Position numbers and translations under genes: made by a program | NCBI GenBank assembly: GCA_963830565.1 | Contig: CAWHMO010000010.1 | Coordinates: forward strand, 372,001-436,000 | DNA from: DATFDN01 sp963830565 | Lineage (GTDB): Bacteria > Pseudomonadota > Alphaproteobacteria > Acetobacterales > Acetobacteraceae | Reading direction: 5' to 3' | DNA length: 64,000 nucleotides | Shown here: one piece after another, positions 53,426 through 62,274 of the stretch | How positions within the stretch are numbered: position 1 is the stretch's first letter | Layout: every line of letters starts with the position of its first letter | Notes under the pieces: generated by a model | Databases searched by the model: none | Told to the model about the DNA's origin: nothing | Seen by the model: the letters and a program-made list of their open reading frames with translations, nothing else

Positions 53426-53857
53426 ATGTCCACTCTGGTTCTCGAATTGCGTCAGGGCGAGATGATGATCGTCAACGGCGCACCAATCCGGTTTCGCACC
53501 AAGTCCCGGATCGAGCTGACGGCCAAGGCGCGCTTTCTGTTCGGCAAGCAGATCATGCCCCCCGACCAGGCGGACAGCCCGGCCCGGCGCATCTACTTCG
53601 CCCTGCAGTCCGCCTATATCGGCAACGAGGAGGAGCGCGCTCAAGGCCTTGCCACCGCACGCACCCTGGCCGCGGAGTTCAAGGCGGCCACCACTTCGGC
53701 GTCGGCGCGCGACATCCTTGATCGGGCACTCGCGTTGGTGGCAGCCGACGATTGCTACCAGGCCCTCAAGCTCGCCCGAAGGATCATCCAGCACGAGGAT
53801 ACCGTGCTGGGCCGCGACAGCGCCGCCGCATCGGCGTCGCCCTTGACCAGGAGTTAG
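53426..53857 (+). CDS. flbT: Flagellar biosynthesis repressor FlbT
   Basis: Post-transcriptional regulator that limits flagellin synthesis until the hook is finished. The 143-residue protein has LVLELRQGEMMIVNGAPIRFRTKSRIELTAKARFLFGKQIM and SPARRIYFALQSAYIG, matching FlbT. In Caulobacter FlbT acts on the flagellin mRNA leader and is opposed by FlaF. The ATG follows AGGAAAG. The C-terminal tail (SAAASASPLTRS) is variable. Confidence 0.93.
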   Translation: MSTLVLELRQGEMMIVNGAPIRFRTKSRIELTAKARFLFGKQIMPPDQADSPARRIYFALQSAYIGNEEERAQGLATARTLAAEFKAATTSASARDILDRALALVAADDCYQALKLARRIIQHEDTVLGRDSAAASASPLTRS

Positions 53858-53865
53858 CCGCATCC

Positions 53866-54213
53866 ATGCACGCAATGAGTTGCGCGACCAACGCCTATCA
53901 GCATGCCGCGGCTCGCCGCAGCCTGCGCGAACAGGAAGCCGACACCTTCCTCTACGCCATCGGTTCCTTGCGCGCGGCGAGACAGGCGGATTCCCTGCAG
54001 CGTGCGCGAGCTATCGCCGATAACCGGCGACTCTGGCTCGCGGTCCATGACCTGGTGAGCGACCCCACGAACGCGCTTCCGGACGAGCTGCGCGCCTCCA
54101 TTATCTCGGTCGGCCGCGCTGTGCGCCGCGAGATGGACCGCGACATCCCCGATCTCGATTTCCTGATTTCGATCAACGAGCACATCGCCGCCGGTTTGAG
54201 CGGCCAGGGTTGA
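53866..54213 (+). CDS. flaF: Flagellar biosynthesis regulator FlaF
   Basis: Needed for flagellin translation or secretion, acting against FlbT. The 115-residue protein has NAYQHAAARRSLREQEADTFLYAIGSLRAA, RRLWLAVHDLVSDPTNALPDELRASIISVGRAVRREM and DLDFLISINEHIAAGL, the FlaF family pattern. The ATG at 53866 begins 8 bases after the flbT stop, with AGGAG at 13 bases. The flagellin-flbT-flaF order supports a regulated set. Confidence 0.92.
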   Translation: MHAMSCATNAYQHAAARRSLREQEADTFLYAIGSLRAARQADSLQRARAIADNRRLWLAVHDLVSDPTNALPDELRASIISVGRAVRREMDRDIPDLDFLISINEHIAAGLSGQG

Positions 54214-54229
54214 AGCGGGCGCGCCGGCC

Positions 54230-55081
54230 GTGAGCCTCAGCCTCAGTCTCGTGACCACCCTCTTCGGCACTACCGGATCTCAGTCTGGAGCCGATGGTCT
54301 GCTGCAAACCCTCTATGGCGGCGGACAGCAGAGCGTGATGGACCCCAGCCAGTCGCTGCAGGCGCTCAATCAGGCGGAGGCGAACCAGTCACAGGACATC
54401 CAGGCCACCTCGCAGCAGCCCGATGTCCAGCGCGCGATCGCCCAGTTCACCTCAGCAGTGCAGAAGGCCACGAGCGTTCAGCAGCTTCTGAGCAATCCCG
54501 CCGCCATGCAGGTGCTGCTCACGGCCAACGGTCTCGGAGACCAGACCAGTTACACGGCGCTGGCCCAAAAGGCGCTGACCTCCAACGTCAACGATCCGAA
54601 CGCGCTGGTGAACCAGCTATCGGATACACGCTGGAAGACAGTGGCTCAGACCTACGATTTCGCAAATAAGGGGCTCTCGGTCATCCAGGAGCCGCAGGTC
54701 ATCGCGACGATTGCCAACGCCTACGCCGAGGTGACGTGGCGCCAGTCCCTGGACGCCACCACGCCGGGGCTGTCAAACGCGCTGACCTTCCGGCAGGAAG
54801 CATCGGGTGTCACCTCGGTCGATCAGATCCTTGGCGATTCGGTGCTGCGTACCGTGGTCACCACCGCGCTCGGGATACCCCAGCAGATCGCCTTCCAGCC
54901 GATCGAAGCGCAGGAGAATGCGATTAGCAGCCGCCTCGATCTTTCGCGACTCAAGGATCCTAACTTCGTCGATGCGTTCACGCAGCAGTATTTGATCGCT
55001 GCGGCCGAACAGGCCACGAGCACCAGCACCACGCCAGATCTCTCGTCCCTCGCGGTCCAGTCGCAAGGCCTGGTGGTCTGA
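54230..55081 (+). CDS. DUF1217 domain flagellar-cluster protein
   Basis: Protein of 283 residues with the DUF1217 pattern: AQFTSAVQKATSVQQLLSNPAAMQVLLTANGLGDQTSYTALAQKALTSN, DTRWKTVAQTYDFANKG, and LGIPQQIAFQPIEAQENAISSRLDLSRLKDPNFVDAFTQQYLI. DUF1217 proteins occur in alphaproteobacterial flagellar clusters, but their function is not established. The start is GTG at 54230, 16 bases after flaF. Confidence 0.87.
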   Translation: MSLSLSLVTTLFGTTGSQSGADGLLQTLYGGGQQSVMDPSQSLQALNQAEANQSQDIQATSQQPDVQRAIAQFTSAVQKATSVQQLLSNPAAMQVLLTANGLGDQTSYTALAQKALTSNVNDPNALVNQLSDTRWKTVAQTYDFANKGLSVIQEPQVIATIANAYAEVTWRQSLDATTPGLSNALTFRQEASGVTSVDQILGDSVLRTVVTTALGIPQQIAFQPIEAQENAISSRLDLSRLKDPNFVDAFTQQYLIAAAEQATSTSTTPDLSSLAVQSQGLVV

Positions 55082-55114
55082 CAGCGGCACCGCGGCTCAA
55101 AAGGAGCCACGCTC

Positions 55115-56548
55115 ATGGACGGAATGACCGTCAATCCCGATTTCGACCGCCTCTTCGCGCGGGCAGCGGAGTTCATCGACTCCGGACGGTTCGGAGCCGC
55201 CCGCCCGCTGCTGGCGGCCGTGGGACGTCTCGCGCCCCCCTCGCCCCGCCTGGCGGAGCTCACCTCGGTCGTCGCACTGAAGGAAGGTCGCCTGAGCGAA
55301 GCGCGCGATAACCTGGACCAGGCGATCCTGACCTGGCCCGCCGATGCCGGCCTGCGCAAATGCCGCGCCGACGCACGCCGCCAACTCGGCGATGTAGCCG
55401 GGGCGGCTCGCGACGCAGCCGAGGCGGTGATCCTCGATCCAGGTGATCCGGACGCGAAGGCCATCCTTGGAGTCGTGCTGCTCGGGCTCGGTCACACCGA
55501 CGAGGCGCGTGCCTGTCTGGCCGAGGCGGTTGCCGCCCGGCCCGCCAACCCCCTTTTCGTGCTGGCGCTCTCCGACGCCCAGCTGGGCTGTGGGGAGGAG
55601 TCGGCCGCCGCTGCCACGCTCGCCAACGCAATCGCCCGGATGCCCGCCGATTCGGCCCTGCGCAATGCCGCCCTGCTGATCGCCGTCCGCTCGCGGCACT
55701 TCGATGTCGCCGTGGAGCTGGCCGAGGCGGCCCGCCGGGACGGCGCCGTTGATGCCTGCGTGTTCGGGCTGAAGGGTCACGCGCTCTCAAGCCTCGGCCG
55801 CCACGAGGAGGCAGCGGAGGCGTACGCGGAGGCGCGCAAGCTCGGACCGGACGATCCCTATGTCCGTCACCTCGCCGCCGCCTCCGGCGCGCTGCCCGAA
55901 GCGGACCGCGCCCCCAGCGATTACGTGCGGGCGGTGTTCGACGGCTACGCCGCCCAGTTCGAGGCGCATCTGATCTCGCTCGGCTACCGGGTGCCCGGCC
56001 TCCTGCGCGCGGCCCTGCTGCGGCACGCCCAGATCGGCACCGACCAGCCACTCGGGCCGGTGCTCGATCTCGGCTGCGGCACCGGATTGATGGCGGTCGC
56101 ACTGATCGACCTGCCGATTGGTCCGATGATCGGGGTGGACATCTCTCCGCGAATGATCGCCGCGGCCGACGCGAAAGCTCTCTATTCCGAACTCCGCGAG
56201 GATGACATCCTGCGGGCGCTGGACACCGACGCGACGAGTTGGCGCGTCATGCTGGCCGCCGATCTGCTTTGCTACTTCGGTGCGCTCGAAGGGGCCATGA
56301 CCGCCGTGCGTCGCCGGCTCGCGCCGGGCGGCCTGTTCCTGTTCAGCGTAGAGACATCGGAGCAAGCCGAGGCCACCGCGCGCGGCTGGCGGCTGGAGCG
56401 GCTCGGGCGCTACACGCATGCTGCCGGCTACGTCCGCCGCTGTGCCGCCTCCGCCGGTTTCGTCGTGCGCGAACTGACACCCGAGCCTCTGCGCCAGGAA
56501 GGGGACGTGCCGGTGGCAGGCTTGGTCGCGGTTCTCGCCGCACCATGA
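55115..56548 (+). CDS. TPR-repeat SAM-dependent methyltransferase
   Basis: Fusion of an N-terminal TPR region (residues about 1-260; repeats such as LAELTSVVALKEGRLSEARDNLDQAI and VFGLKGHALSSLGRHEEAAEAYAEARKLGPDDP) to a class I methyltransferase (GPVLDLGCGTGLMAVALID, IGVDISPRMIAAA, LLCYFGALEGAMTAVRRRLAPGGLFLFSVE). The methyl acceptor is unknown. It sits between DUF1217 and the TPR glycosyltransferase and overlaps the latter by 4 bases. A role in modifying flagellin or its glycan is possible. The TPR region may bind the same protein as that of its neighbour. Confidence 0.85.
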   Translation: MDGMTVNPDFDRLFARAAEFIDSGRFGAARPLLAAVGRLAPPSPRLAELTSVVALKEGRLSEARDNLDQAILTWPADAGLRKCRADARRQLGDVAGAARDAAEAVILDPGDPDAKAILGVVLLGLGHTDEARACLAEAVAARPANPLFVLALSDAQLGCGEESAAAATLANAIARMPADSALRNAALLIAVRSRHFDVAVELAEAARRDGAVDACVFGLKGHALSSLGRHEEAAEAYAEARKLGPDDPYVRHLAAASGALPEADRAPSDYVRAVFDGYAAQFEAHLISLGYRVPGLLRAALLRHAQIGTDQPLGPVLDLGCGTGLMAVALIDLPIGPMIGVDISPRMIAAADAKALYSELREDDILRALDTDATSWRVMLAADLLCYFGALEGAMTAVRRRLAPGGLFLFSVETSEQAEATARGWRLERLGRYTHAAGYVRRCAASAGFVVRELTPEPLRQEGDVPVAGLVAVLAAP

Positions 56549-58524
56549 GCGCGACCCTCGCCGACCCGGTGGCCGGCCTGCTCGCCCGCGGCACGGCCCT
56601 GCTCAGCCAAGGCGCGACATCGGACGCGGTCGCGGTGCTGCTGCGCTGCTGCGGCCTCGCGCCCGAAGCGCCGGAGCCTTGGCACGCTCTCGGAGTTGCC
56701 CTGGCACGCGACGGCGCGCCCCTGCGCGGGCTGGCCGCGCTCGGGCGAGCCCACCGCTTGGCGCCCCGATCATTGGCCTACGCCTTGGGCCGTGCCGAGC
56801 TCGCCCACGTGGCTGAAGCGGCGGAGGGCGAACTCGCGCGTCTTGCCGAGGAGGGGGAGGCCGATCCGCTGAATCCCACTCCGCTCGCCGCCTCGGGTCT
56901 GCTGCTGCACCGATCAGGCCGCAACGCCGAGAGCACAGATCTGCTGGAAGCCGCCTGCGCTCTTGCACCAAGGGACGGAGCGCTCTTGGCCTTGTTAGGC
57001 GGCGTGCTCGCACGAAGTCATCAGCTCGCGAGGGCCGAGGCCGTGATGCGTCAGGCGCTTGCCCTCCAGCCGGACAACACAGAATTGCGCCACGATCTCG
57101 GCGTAGTATCGATGCGGATGCACCGGTTCGGCGCCGCCCACGCTGAGCTCACCGCTGTACGTCAGATCCGAGGCGACGACCCCACGCTGCTCTGCAATCT
57201 CGCCAACGCCACGCTCTGCCTCGGCCTGCAGGCGGAAGCAGTGGCGATTGCGCGACACGCGACCAGGATCGCGCCCGACAATCCCCTCGCGCACCGCGCT
57301 CTGGTCAACACCCTGCCCTACGCCTCGGGCGTGCCGCCGACAGACCTGCTGGCCGCTCTGCAAGCCACTGCCGCCAGGCTCCCGCGTGAGTCGCGCGCAC
57401 CCGCTTTTGCCAACCGGCCGGACCCGGACCGGCCTCTGCGCGTCGGTCTGCTGTCGGGGATGCTCAAGACCCATCCGGTGGGCTGGCTGACCATCGCCGG
57501 ATTCGAGGCGCTCGACCCGGCCCAGTTCTCGCTGGTCGGCCTGGCGGATACGATGCCGAATGATGCTCTATCGCGCCGCTTCCGGGCTGCCGCCTGCGAG
57601 TGGCACTCCATCAGCTCGCTGGATGATGCGAAGCTGGCGGAGTTGGCGCGCGATTTGGGAATCGACGTGCTGATCGATCTCGGGGGCTACGGCGATCTCG
57701 GCCGCATGTCTGCCTGTGCGCTGCGTCTGGCGCCAGTACAGGTGAAATGGGTCGGAATGCAGAACCACTCGACCGGCCTGCCGGAAATGGACTGGTTCAT
57801 CACCGATCATTGGGAGACCCCGGCGGCGCTCGCTCATACCTATAGCGAGAAGCTGCTGCGCCTGCCCGACGGGTATGTCTGCTACAGCCCACCGGCCGAT
57901 GCGCCTGACGTGACGAAGCTGCCCGCGCTCAGCGCGGGACGGGTAACGTTCGGCTGCTTCACCAATCTTGCGAAAGTCACTCCGGACGTCCTTGCCACCT
58001 GGGCGGCGATCCTGGCGCGGACTCCGGAAGCGCGGCTGGTGGTCAAGAGCCACGCGCTGAGCAGCTTGAAGACGGCCGCTCGCCTGCATGCCACCTTCTC
58101 CGCGCACGGGATCGCACCCGAGCGCGTTGAGCTGCGAGGTCCCTCCCCGCACCGAGCCTTCCTGGGCGAGTACGGGGGCATCGACATCGCGCTCGACCCG
58201 TTTCCCTATACCGGCGGGCTCACGACCTGCGAGGCGCTGTGGATGGGCGTCCCGACTGTCACGTTGTCGGGTGAGACATTCGCGTCCCGGCACTCGCTCA
58301 GTCACCTCAGCAATGTTGGCCTGGGCGACTGGGCCGCCCGAGATAGTGCGGATTATGTGGCACTCGCGACCGCGAAGGCGGACGATCTCCAGGCCCTAGC
58401 CGCCCTGCGGACTGGTCTGCGGGCACAGGTGAGAGCGAGCCCGCTCTGTGACGCGCCGCGCTTCGGCGCGGGTCTGGGTGCCGCGCTGCGCCATGCTTGG
58501 CGCTCATGGTGCATGGGCCATTAA
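56545..58524 (+). CDS. TPR plus GT41 (SPINDLY/OGT-type) glycosyltransferase, FlmG-like
   Basis: Protein of 659 residues. The N-terminal half is TPR repeats (for example LLALLGGVLARSHQLARAEAVMRQALALQPDNTELRHDLGVV). The C-terminal half is a GT-B O-linked transferase of the SPINDLY type: LRVGLLSGMLKTHPVGWL, DVLIDLGGYGDLGRMSACALRLAPVQVKWVGMQNHSTGLPEMDWFITD, TFGCFTNLAKVTPDVLATWAAIL and LDPFPYTGGLTTCEALWMGVPTVTLSGETFASRHSLSHL. The same architecture defines Caulobacter FlmG, which binds flagellin through TPRs and glycosylates it. Its place next to flagellin, flbT and flaF makes this the best guess. The ATG overlaps the upstream stop by 4 bases. Confidence 0.87.
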   Translation: MSATLADPVAGLLARGTALLSQGATSDAVAVLLRCCGLAPEAPEPWHALGVALARDGAPLRGLAALGRAHRLAPRSLAYALGRAELAHVAEAAEGELARLAEEGEADPLNPTPLAASGLLLHRSGRNAESTDLLEAACALAPRDGALLALLGGVLARSHQLARAEAVMRQALALQPDNTELRHDLGVVSMRMHRFGAAHAELTAVRQIRGDDPTLLCNLANATLCLGLQAEAVAIARHATRIAPDNPLAHRALVNTLPYASGVPPTDLLAALQATAARLPRESRAPAFANRPDPDRPLRVGLLSGMLKTHPVGWLTIAGFEALDPAQFSLVGLADTMPNDALSRRFRAAACEWHSISSLDDAKLAELARDLGIDVLIDLGGYGDLGRMSACALRLAPVQVKWVGMQNHSTGLPEMDWFITDHWETPAALAHTYSEKLLRLPDGYVCYSPPADAPDVTKLPALSAGRVTFGCFTNLAKVTPDVLATWAAILARTPEARLVVKSHALSSLKTAARLHATFSAHGIAPERVELRGPSPHRAFLGEYGGIDIALDPFPYTGGLTTCEALWMGVPTVTLSGETFASRHSLSHLSNVGLGDWAARDSADYVALATAKADDLQALAALRTGLRAQVRASPLCDAPRFGAGLGAALRHAWRSWCMGH

Positions 58525-58579
58525 CTGCGGATCAACGAAGGTTCGGCAAGATTAGTGCCGTTCCCAAAGCGATGACACC

Positions 58580-59648
58580 ATGCGCGCGCTGCCGACCGTC
58601 GATGTGAACCTGTTCGCCTTCAACAGCGTGGAGACTGTCTCGGCGGCCATTGACAGCGTCCTGCGCCAGACCTGGCCCGCCGTTTCGCTGACCCTGATCG
58701 ATGACGGATCGAATGACGGCACGACCGAGCTCCTGATCGAGTACGCTGTCCAGGACAAGCGTATCCGTCTGAAGCGCAACCGCCACAACGGTGGGGCAGT
58801 CGCGGCGTTTCAGCGCGCATTCTGGCATGGTGACGCGGACTTCATCATGCCGAAGTCCGGCGACGATCTCATCGCTCCAGACTTCATCGAGCGAGCGATG
58901 CGGATCCTCCTCAACGAGTCCGCCTGCATGATGTGTCATGGGGCAGGAATCGTCTTTGCCGGAGCCGGAGATGTGCGCGGCGCCTACCCTCCCGAGCATC
59001 GGCTGCTCGCGACGGGCGGGGACGCGGTGGCTCGGGCGCGGCACGTCATGGAGCGATACACCTCGTCCCCGAGTTTCTGGGGGGTTTATCGGCGCGCTGC
59101 GGTGGATCGGATCTCGCCCATTCGCTACCGCGCAGGGTGGGACCACGTCCTTCTCGCCGAACTGGCGCTGGTAGGCGAGAATCCGGCACGATCCGGAGGC
59201 GCTCTATTGGCGCCGAGATGGCGGCAGGCCCGTCCTGCAACTCGCCCGCGCGGCGACGATGCAGGCGCGAGCCGGATTGCCGGCGGAGGACCTGCTGGGT
59301 GATCCGCGCTGGCGCACCCCCCTGATCACCACGGCCTTCGCGCACGTCGAGGCTTTCGCCACGACCAGCCTGAGGCTGGCGGACCGGCGTGCCCTGATCA
59401 GCGAGGTCGCACCAGCTTTTCGGAAGCGCTGGGGAGCGGCCATGCACTATGAAGCCACTACGCTGCGCGCCGCATGGCCCGAGCTGATCGCACAGGTCGA
59501 GGCGGCCGACTTCGCCGAGGGACGCCTCATCGCCAGCGGGCTCGCAGCCGTGATGCACGCAAGCGAGGCGCTCGTGCCGGAAGTCGACATGACCGAGATG
59601 CGCATCGAGCTCGCCGCCGTGGCGGGCTCCGCCATGTTCGTCGCGTGA
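58580..59648 (+). CDS. Family 2 glycosyltransferase, frameshifted as sequenced
   Basis: GT-A glycosyltransferase. The opening is VDVNLFAFNSVETVSAAIDSVLRQTWPAVSLTLIDDGSNDGT, and PKSGDDLIAPDFIERAM carries the metal-binding Asp pair. The frame breaks at AA 59180-59181 within LALVGE. One base over, it continues IRHDPEALYWRRDGGRPVLQLARAA to MFVA at 59648. The length is a multiple of three plus one, so a single inserted A accounts for it. Acceptor and sugar are unknown. It lies in a run of sugar genes behind the FlmG-like gene. Confidence 0.85.
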
Positions 59649-59657
59649 TCGCCCGTC

Positions 59658-60221
59658 ATGGATGGCACAACGATTTCGCCTATTCGTCTGCACATCGGCT
59701 GCGGGGAGCATCTGCTACCCGGCTGGGTGAATGCCGATTGCGTCCCACGCGTGCCCGGCGTTTGCACCGATCTGGACCTCACTGCTCTGCCATATCCGGA
59801 CTGCTCGGTGGATGAGATTCTCGCCGAACACGTGCTGGAGCACCTGTCCTTCCAGGAGGAGGCTTTAGCCTGGCCAGAAATGGCGCGGGTGCTGCGCCCT
59901 GGCGGAAGACTGACACTCGAAGTGCCGGATTTCGAATGGGTGTGTGCAGCTTTCCTCGCCGCCAGCGACGATTGGCGGGACTTCTATATCACTGGCCACC
60001 CCGACCACTACGCCGGCTGCGGCCGAGCGCTCGATCAGCGATGGGGTATCCTGCAGACCATGTTTTTCGGCAACCAGAACGGAGCGGGGCAGTTCCATCG
60101 CTCCGCCTATACCGCCGGCAAGCTGCATGCACTCGCGCACCGCACGGGCTTCACCACAATCGCCGTCGAGTATCGCTTCTCCAAGGGCGGGCAGGCGCTG
60201 CGCGCTCTGCTGACCCGCTAA
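59658..60221 (+). CDS. SAM-dependent methyltransferase (sugar/glycan type)
   Basis: Class I methyltransferase of 187 residues. IRLHIGCGEHLLPGWVNADCV is the SAM loop of the predicted-sugar-methyltransferase group, and DEILAEHVLEHLSFQEEALAWPEMARVLRPGGRLTLEVPDF is the Methyltransf_11 core. The C-terminal part is short. It lies between a GT2 gene and an epimerase, so methylation of a surface sugar is likely. It starts 9 bases after the GT2 gene's end. Confidence 0.85.
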   Translation: MDGTTISPIRLHIGCGEHLLPGWVNADCVPRVPGVCTDLDLTALPYPDCSVDEILAEHVLEHLSFQEEALAWPEMARVLRPGGRLTLEVPDFEWVCAAFLAASDDWRDFYITGHPDHYAGCGRALDQRWGILQTMFFGNQNGAGQFHRSAYTAGKLHALAHRTGFTTIAVEYRFSKGGQALRALLTR

Positions 60222-60234
60222 GGAGGGGATCGCA

Positions 60235-61236
60235 ATGCGGGTCTTTGTCACCGGAATTGCCGGCTTCCTCGGCAGCCACCTCGCCGAGCGCCTGCTGGAA
60301 ATGGGCCACGTGGTAGTGGGCTGCGATTCGCTGCTCGGGGGCGAGCTCATCAACGTGCCGGCCGAAGCCCATTTCTACCAATACGACTGCCGGGACTTCA
60401 ACGCGATGGCGCGCGTGATGGACGGGTGCGAGCTGGTCTATCACTGCGCCGCGACTGCTTACGAAGGCTTGTCGGTGTTCTCGCCCGCCATGGTGATGGA
60501 CAATATCGTCACTGGCTCCGTATCCGTCTTCTCGGCGGCGATCGCCTGCCGGGCGAGACGAATCGTTTTTCTCAGTTCGATGGCGCGCTACGGCGCGAAC
60601 GCAGTGCCATTTATCGAAACCTTCGACCCGCGCCCACAAGACCCCTATGGTATCGCCAAAGTCGCCGCAGAGCAGGCATTGGTCAATCTGGCTACGGTCC
60701 ATGGGCTCGAGTACGCTGTCGCAGTCCCGCATAACATCATCGGCGCGCGCCAGAAATTTGACGATCCATATCGGAATGTCGCCAGCATCATGGCGAATAT
60801 GATGCTGCAGGAGCGCTCGCCATTCATTTATGGCGACGGCGAACAGACTCGCTGCTTCAGTCACGTAGAGGACTGCCTCTCCTGCCTGCTCGCACTGGGA
60901 CTGTCGAATTGGGGCTTGGGCGAGGTTATCAATATCGGCCCCGATGAGGAGTTTGTGCCCATTAACAGCCTGTTTCGCCGCTTGAAGGACCTGACCGGCT
61001 TCGAGGGTCAGGCAATCCACTTACGCGACCGCCCCCAGGAGGTGCGGCACGCATGGTGCAGCAGCGACAAGGCGCGGGACGTGCTCGGCTATCGAACAAC
61101 GCGACGGCTTGACGACGGGCTGCGCGATATTATCGGCCACATCCGCACGGTAGGGCCGCGCAAGTTCCGTTACCATCTCGACATCGAGATCCGGAACGAG
61201 CGGACGCCTCGCACTTGGCAGGATCGGCTGATGTGA
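60235..61236 (+). CDS. NAD-dependent epimerase/dehydratase
   Basis: Extended short-chain dehydrogenase of 333 residues. VFVTGIAGFLGSHLAERLLE is the NAD loop, FLSSMARYG and DPYGIAKVAAEQAL hold the Ser and the Tyr-x-x-x-Lys pair, and PHNIIGARQKFDDPYRNVASIMANMMLQERSPFIYGDGEQTRCFSHVEDC matches UDP-glucose 4-epimerase-type enzymes. The nucleotide sugar is not determined. The start follows AAGGAGGGG. Local GC is lower than in the flagellar genes. The gene is followed by a 40-bp palindrome. Confidence 0.88.
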   Translation: MRVFVTGIAGFLGSHLAERLLEMGHVVVGCDSLLGGELINVPAEAHFYQYDCRDFNAMARVMDGCELVYHCAATAYEGLSVFSPAMVMDNIVTGSVSVFSAAIACRARRIVFLSSMARYGANAVPFIETFDPRPQDPYGIAKVAAEQALVNLATVHGLEYAVAVPHNIIGARQKFDDPYRNVASIMANMMLQERSPFIYGDGEQTRCFSHVEDCLSCLLALGLSNWGLGEVINIGPDEEFVPINSLFRRLKDLTGFEGQAIHLRDRPQEVRHAWCSSDKARDVLGYRTTRRLDDGLRDIIGHIRTVGPRKFRYHLDIEIRNERTPRTWQDRLM

Positions 61237-61276
61237 GCCTTGTCATGGCTGAAGAGCTCTTCAGCCCTGACAAGGC
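61237..61276. repeat. 40-bp near-perfect palindrome after the epimerase gene
   Basis: The two 20-base halves (61237-61256 and 61257-61276) are complementary at 19 of 20 positions, with one mismatch at 61246/61267 and AGAGCTCT at the centre. It begins directly after the epimerase stop codon. It would form a long hairpin with almost no loop, serving as a terminator or a dyad binding site. Confidence 0.75.
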
Positions 61277-61321
61277 CTGCGGGGGGTTGATCGCGGTGCG
61301 CGAAAGCGTCACCCTCCAGGG

Positions 61322-61909
61322 ATGCCGGACTTTATCCGCCGGATTCCTGACGGCGACGACCGCGAACGGCTGGTCTGCCCCGATTGCGGGCATATCGCCT
61401 ACGAAAACCCGAAAATCGTCGTGGGATCAGTCGTTGCCGCTGCTGATCGGGTTCTGCTATGCCGTCGGGCAATCGAACCACGACAGGGATTCTGGACGTT
61501 GCCGGCCGGCTACTTGGAACTCGGCGAGACGATTGAGGAGGGTGCCAGGCGTGAGGCCTGGGAGGAAGCGCAGGCACGGATCGTGCTCGACGGTATCCTT
61601 GGCGTGTACAGCATCAGTCGCATCGGCCAGGTCCAAATCTTGTTCCGGGCGCGACTTGCCGAGGCAGATACGCTGGACGCTTCCAGCTTCGGCGCCGGCC
61701 CCGAGAGCCTGGAAGTGGCCCTGTTCTCCTGGGAACGCATTCCCTGGGACCGAATCGCTTTTCCAACGGTGCGCTGGGCCCTGGAGAGATGGAGGCTCTG
61801 CGGCAAGGCGAGTTTGGGCCAACCAGCTGGCAACCCGGCGGAAGATCCGCGGGGGATTCACCGCATCGAACCTCGCGCTCCAATCTTGCCGGCTGCGTCC
61901 CCGATATGA
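61322..61909 (+). CDS. NUDIX hydrolase with zinc ribbon
   Basis: Protein of 195 residues. The N-terminus MPDFIRRIPDGDDRERLVCPDCGHIAYENPKIVVGSVVA has the CxxC of a zinc-ribbon NUDIX group. The NUDIX box is GYLELGETIEEGARREAWEEAQA, complete with the metal-binding REAxEE. Members hydrolyse nucleoside diphosphate compounds such as FAD, NADH or ADP-ribose; the substrate is not determined. The extra C-terminal 35 residues look variable. The stop overlaps the next gene's ATG. Confidence 0.9.
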   Translation: MPDFIRRIPDGDDRERLVCPDCGHIAYENPKIVVGSVVAAADRVLLCRRAIEPRQGFWTLPAGYLELGETIEEGARREAWEEAQARIVLDGILGVYSISRIGQVQILFRARLAEADTLDASSFGAGPESLEVALFSWERIPWDRIAFPTVRWALERWRLCGKASLGQPAGNPAEDPRGIHRIEPRAPILPAASPI

Positions 61910-62172
61910 GTCTGGCAAGCCGCTACTGGTTAAGGCTGGGCCTTTTGGTGCTGGTAGCCGGAACTCCAGCTTCCTTACCGGTGCCACCGACTCCGCCTTC
62001 GTCCGGCCCGCCTGACCGGGCTGCCCCCATCCCTGACGTGTCTGCGCGCGAACCTGCCGCCATCCCCGAACCACGAGGGCAGGCGGCTCTACGTACCTTC
62101 CTGGTTTGCCAGTCACCGAACTCAACCCAGTCAGGGCTTCATACCCGGATCACAAGTCGAGGCCCGTCCTGA
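61906..62172 (+). CDS. Small exported hypothetical protein, possibly frameshifted
   Basis: Hypothetical protein of 88 residues with a signal peptide (YWLRLGLLVLVAGTPASL) and a Pro-rich mature part. The ATG overlaps the NUDIX stop by 4 bases. In the same frame it ends at 62172 with a poor, Ser/Thr-rich tail. If one C of the CCCC at 62064-62067 is removed, the frame continues as PNHEGRRLYVPSWFASHRTQPSQGFIPG... to a TAG at 62222-62224 and looks more protein-like. I do not recognise the family. Confidence 0.55.
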   Translation: MSLASRYWLRLGLLVLVAGTPASLPVPPTPPSSGPPDRAAPIPDVSAREPAAIPEPRGQAALRTFLVCQSPNSTQSGLHTRITSRGPS

Positions 62173-62274
62173 TCGGCGGACCGAACTCGCTCCGGGGTTA
62201 AGTCTGCGGCTGCCGCTGCGGTAGAGCTCTGGCTTCCTGGAAAACGGAAACGCAAGCGGCTATTCCTATCCCGG

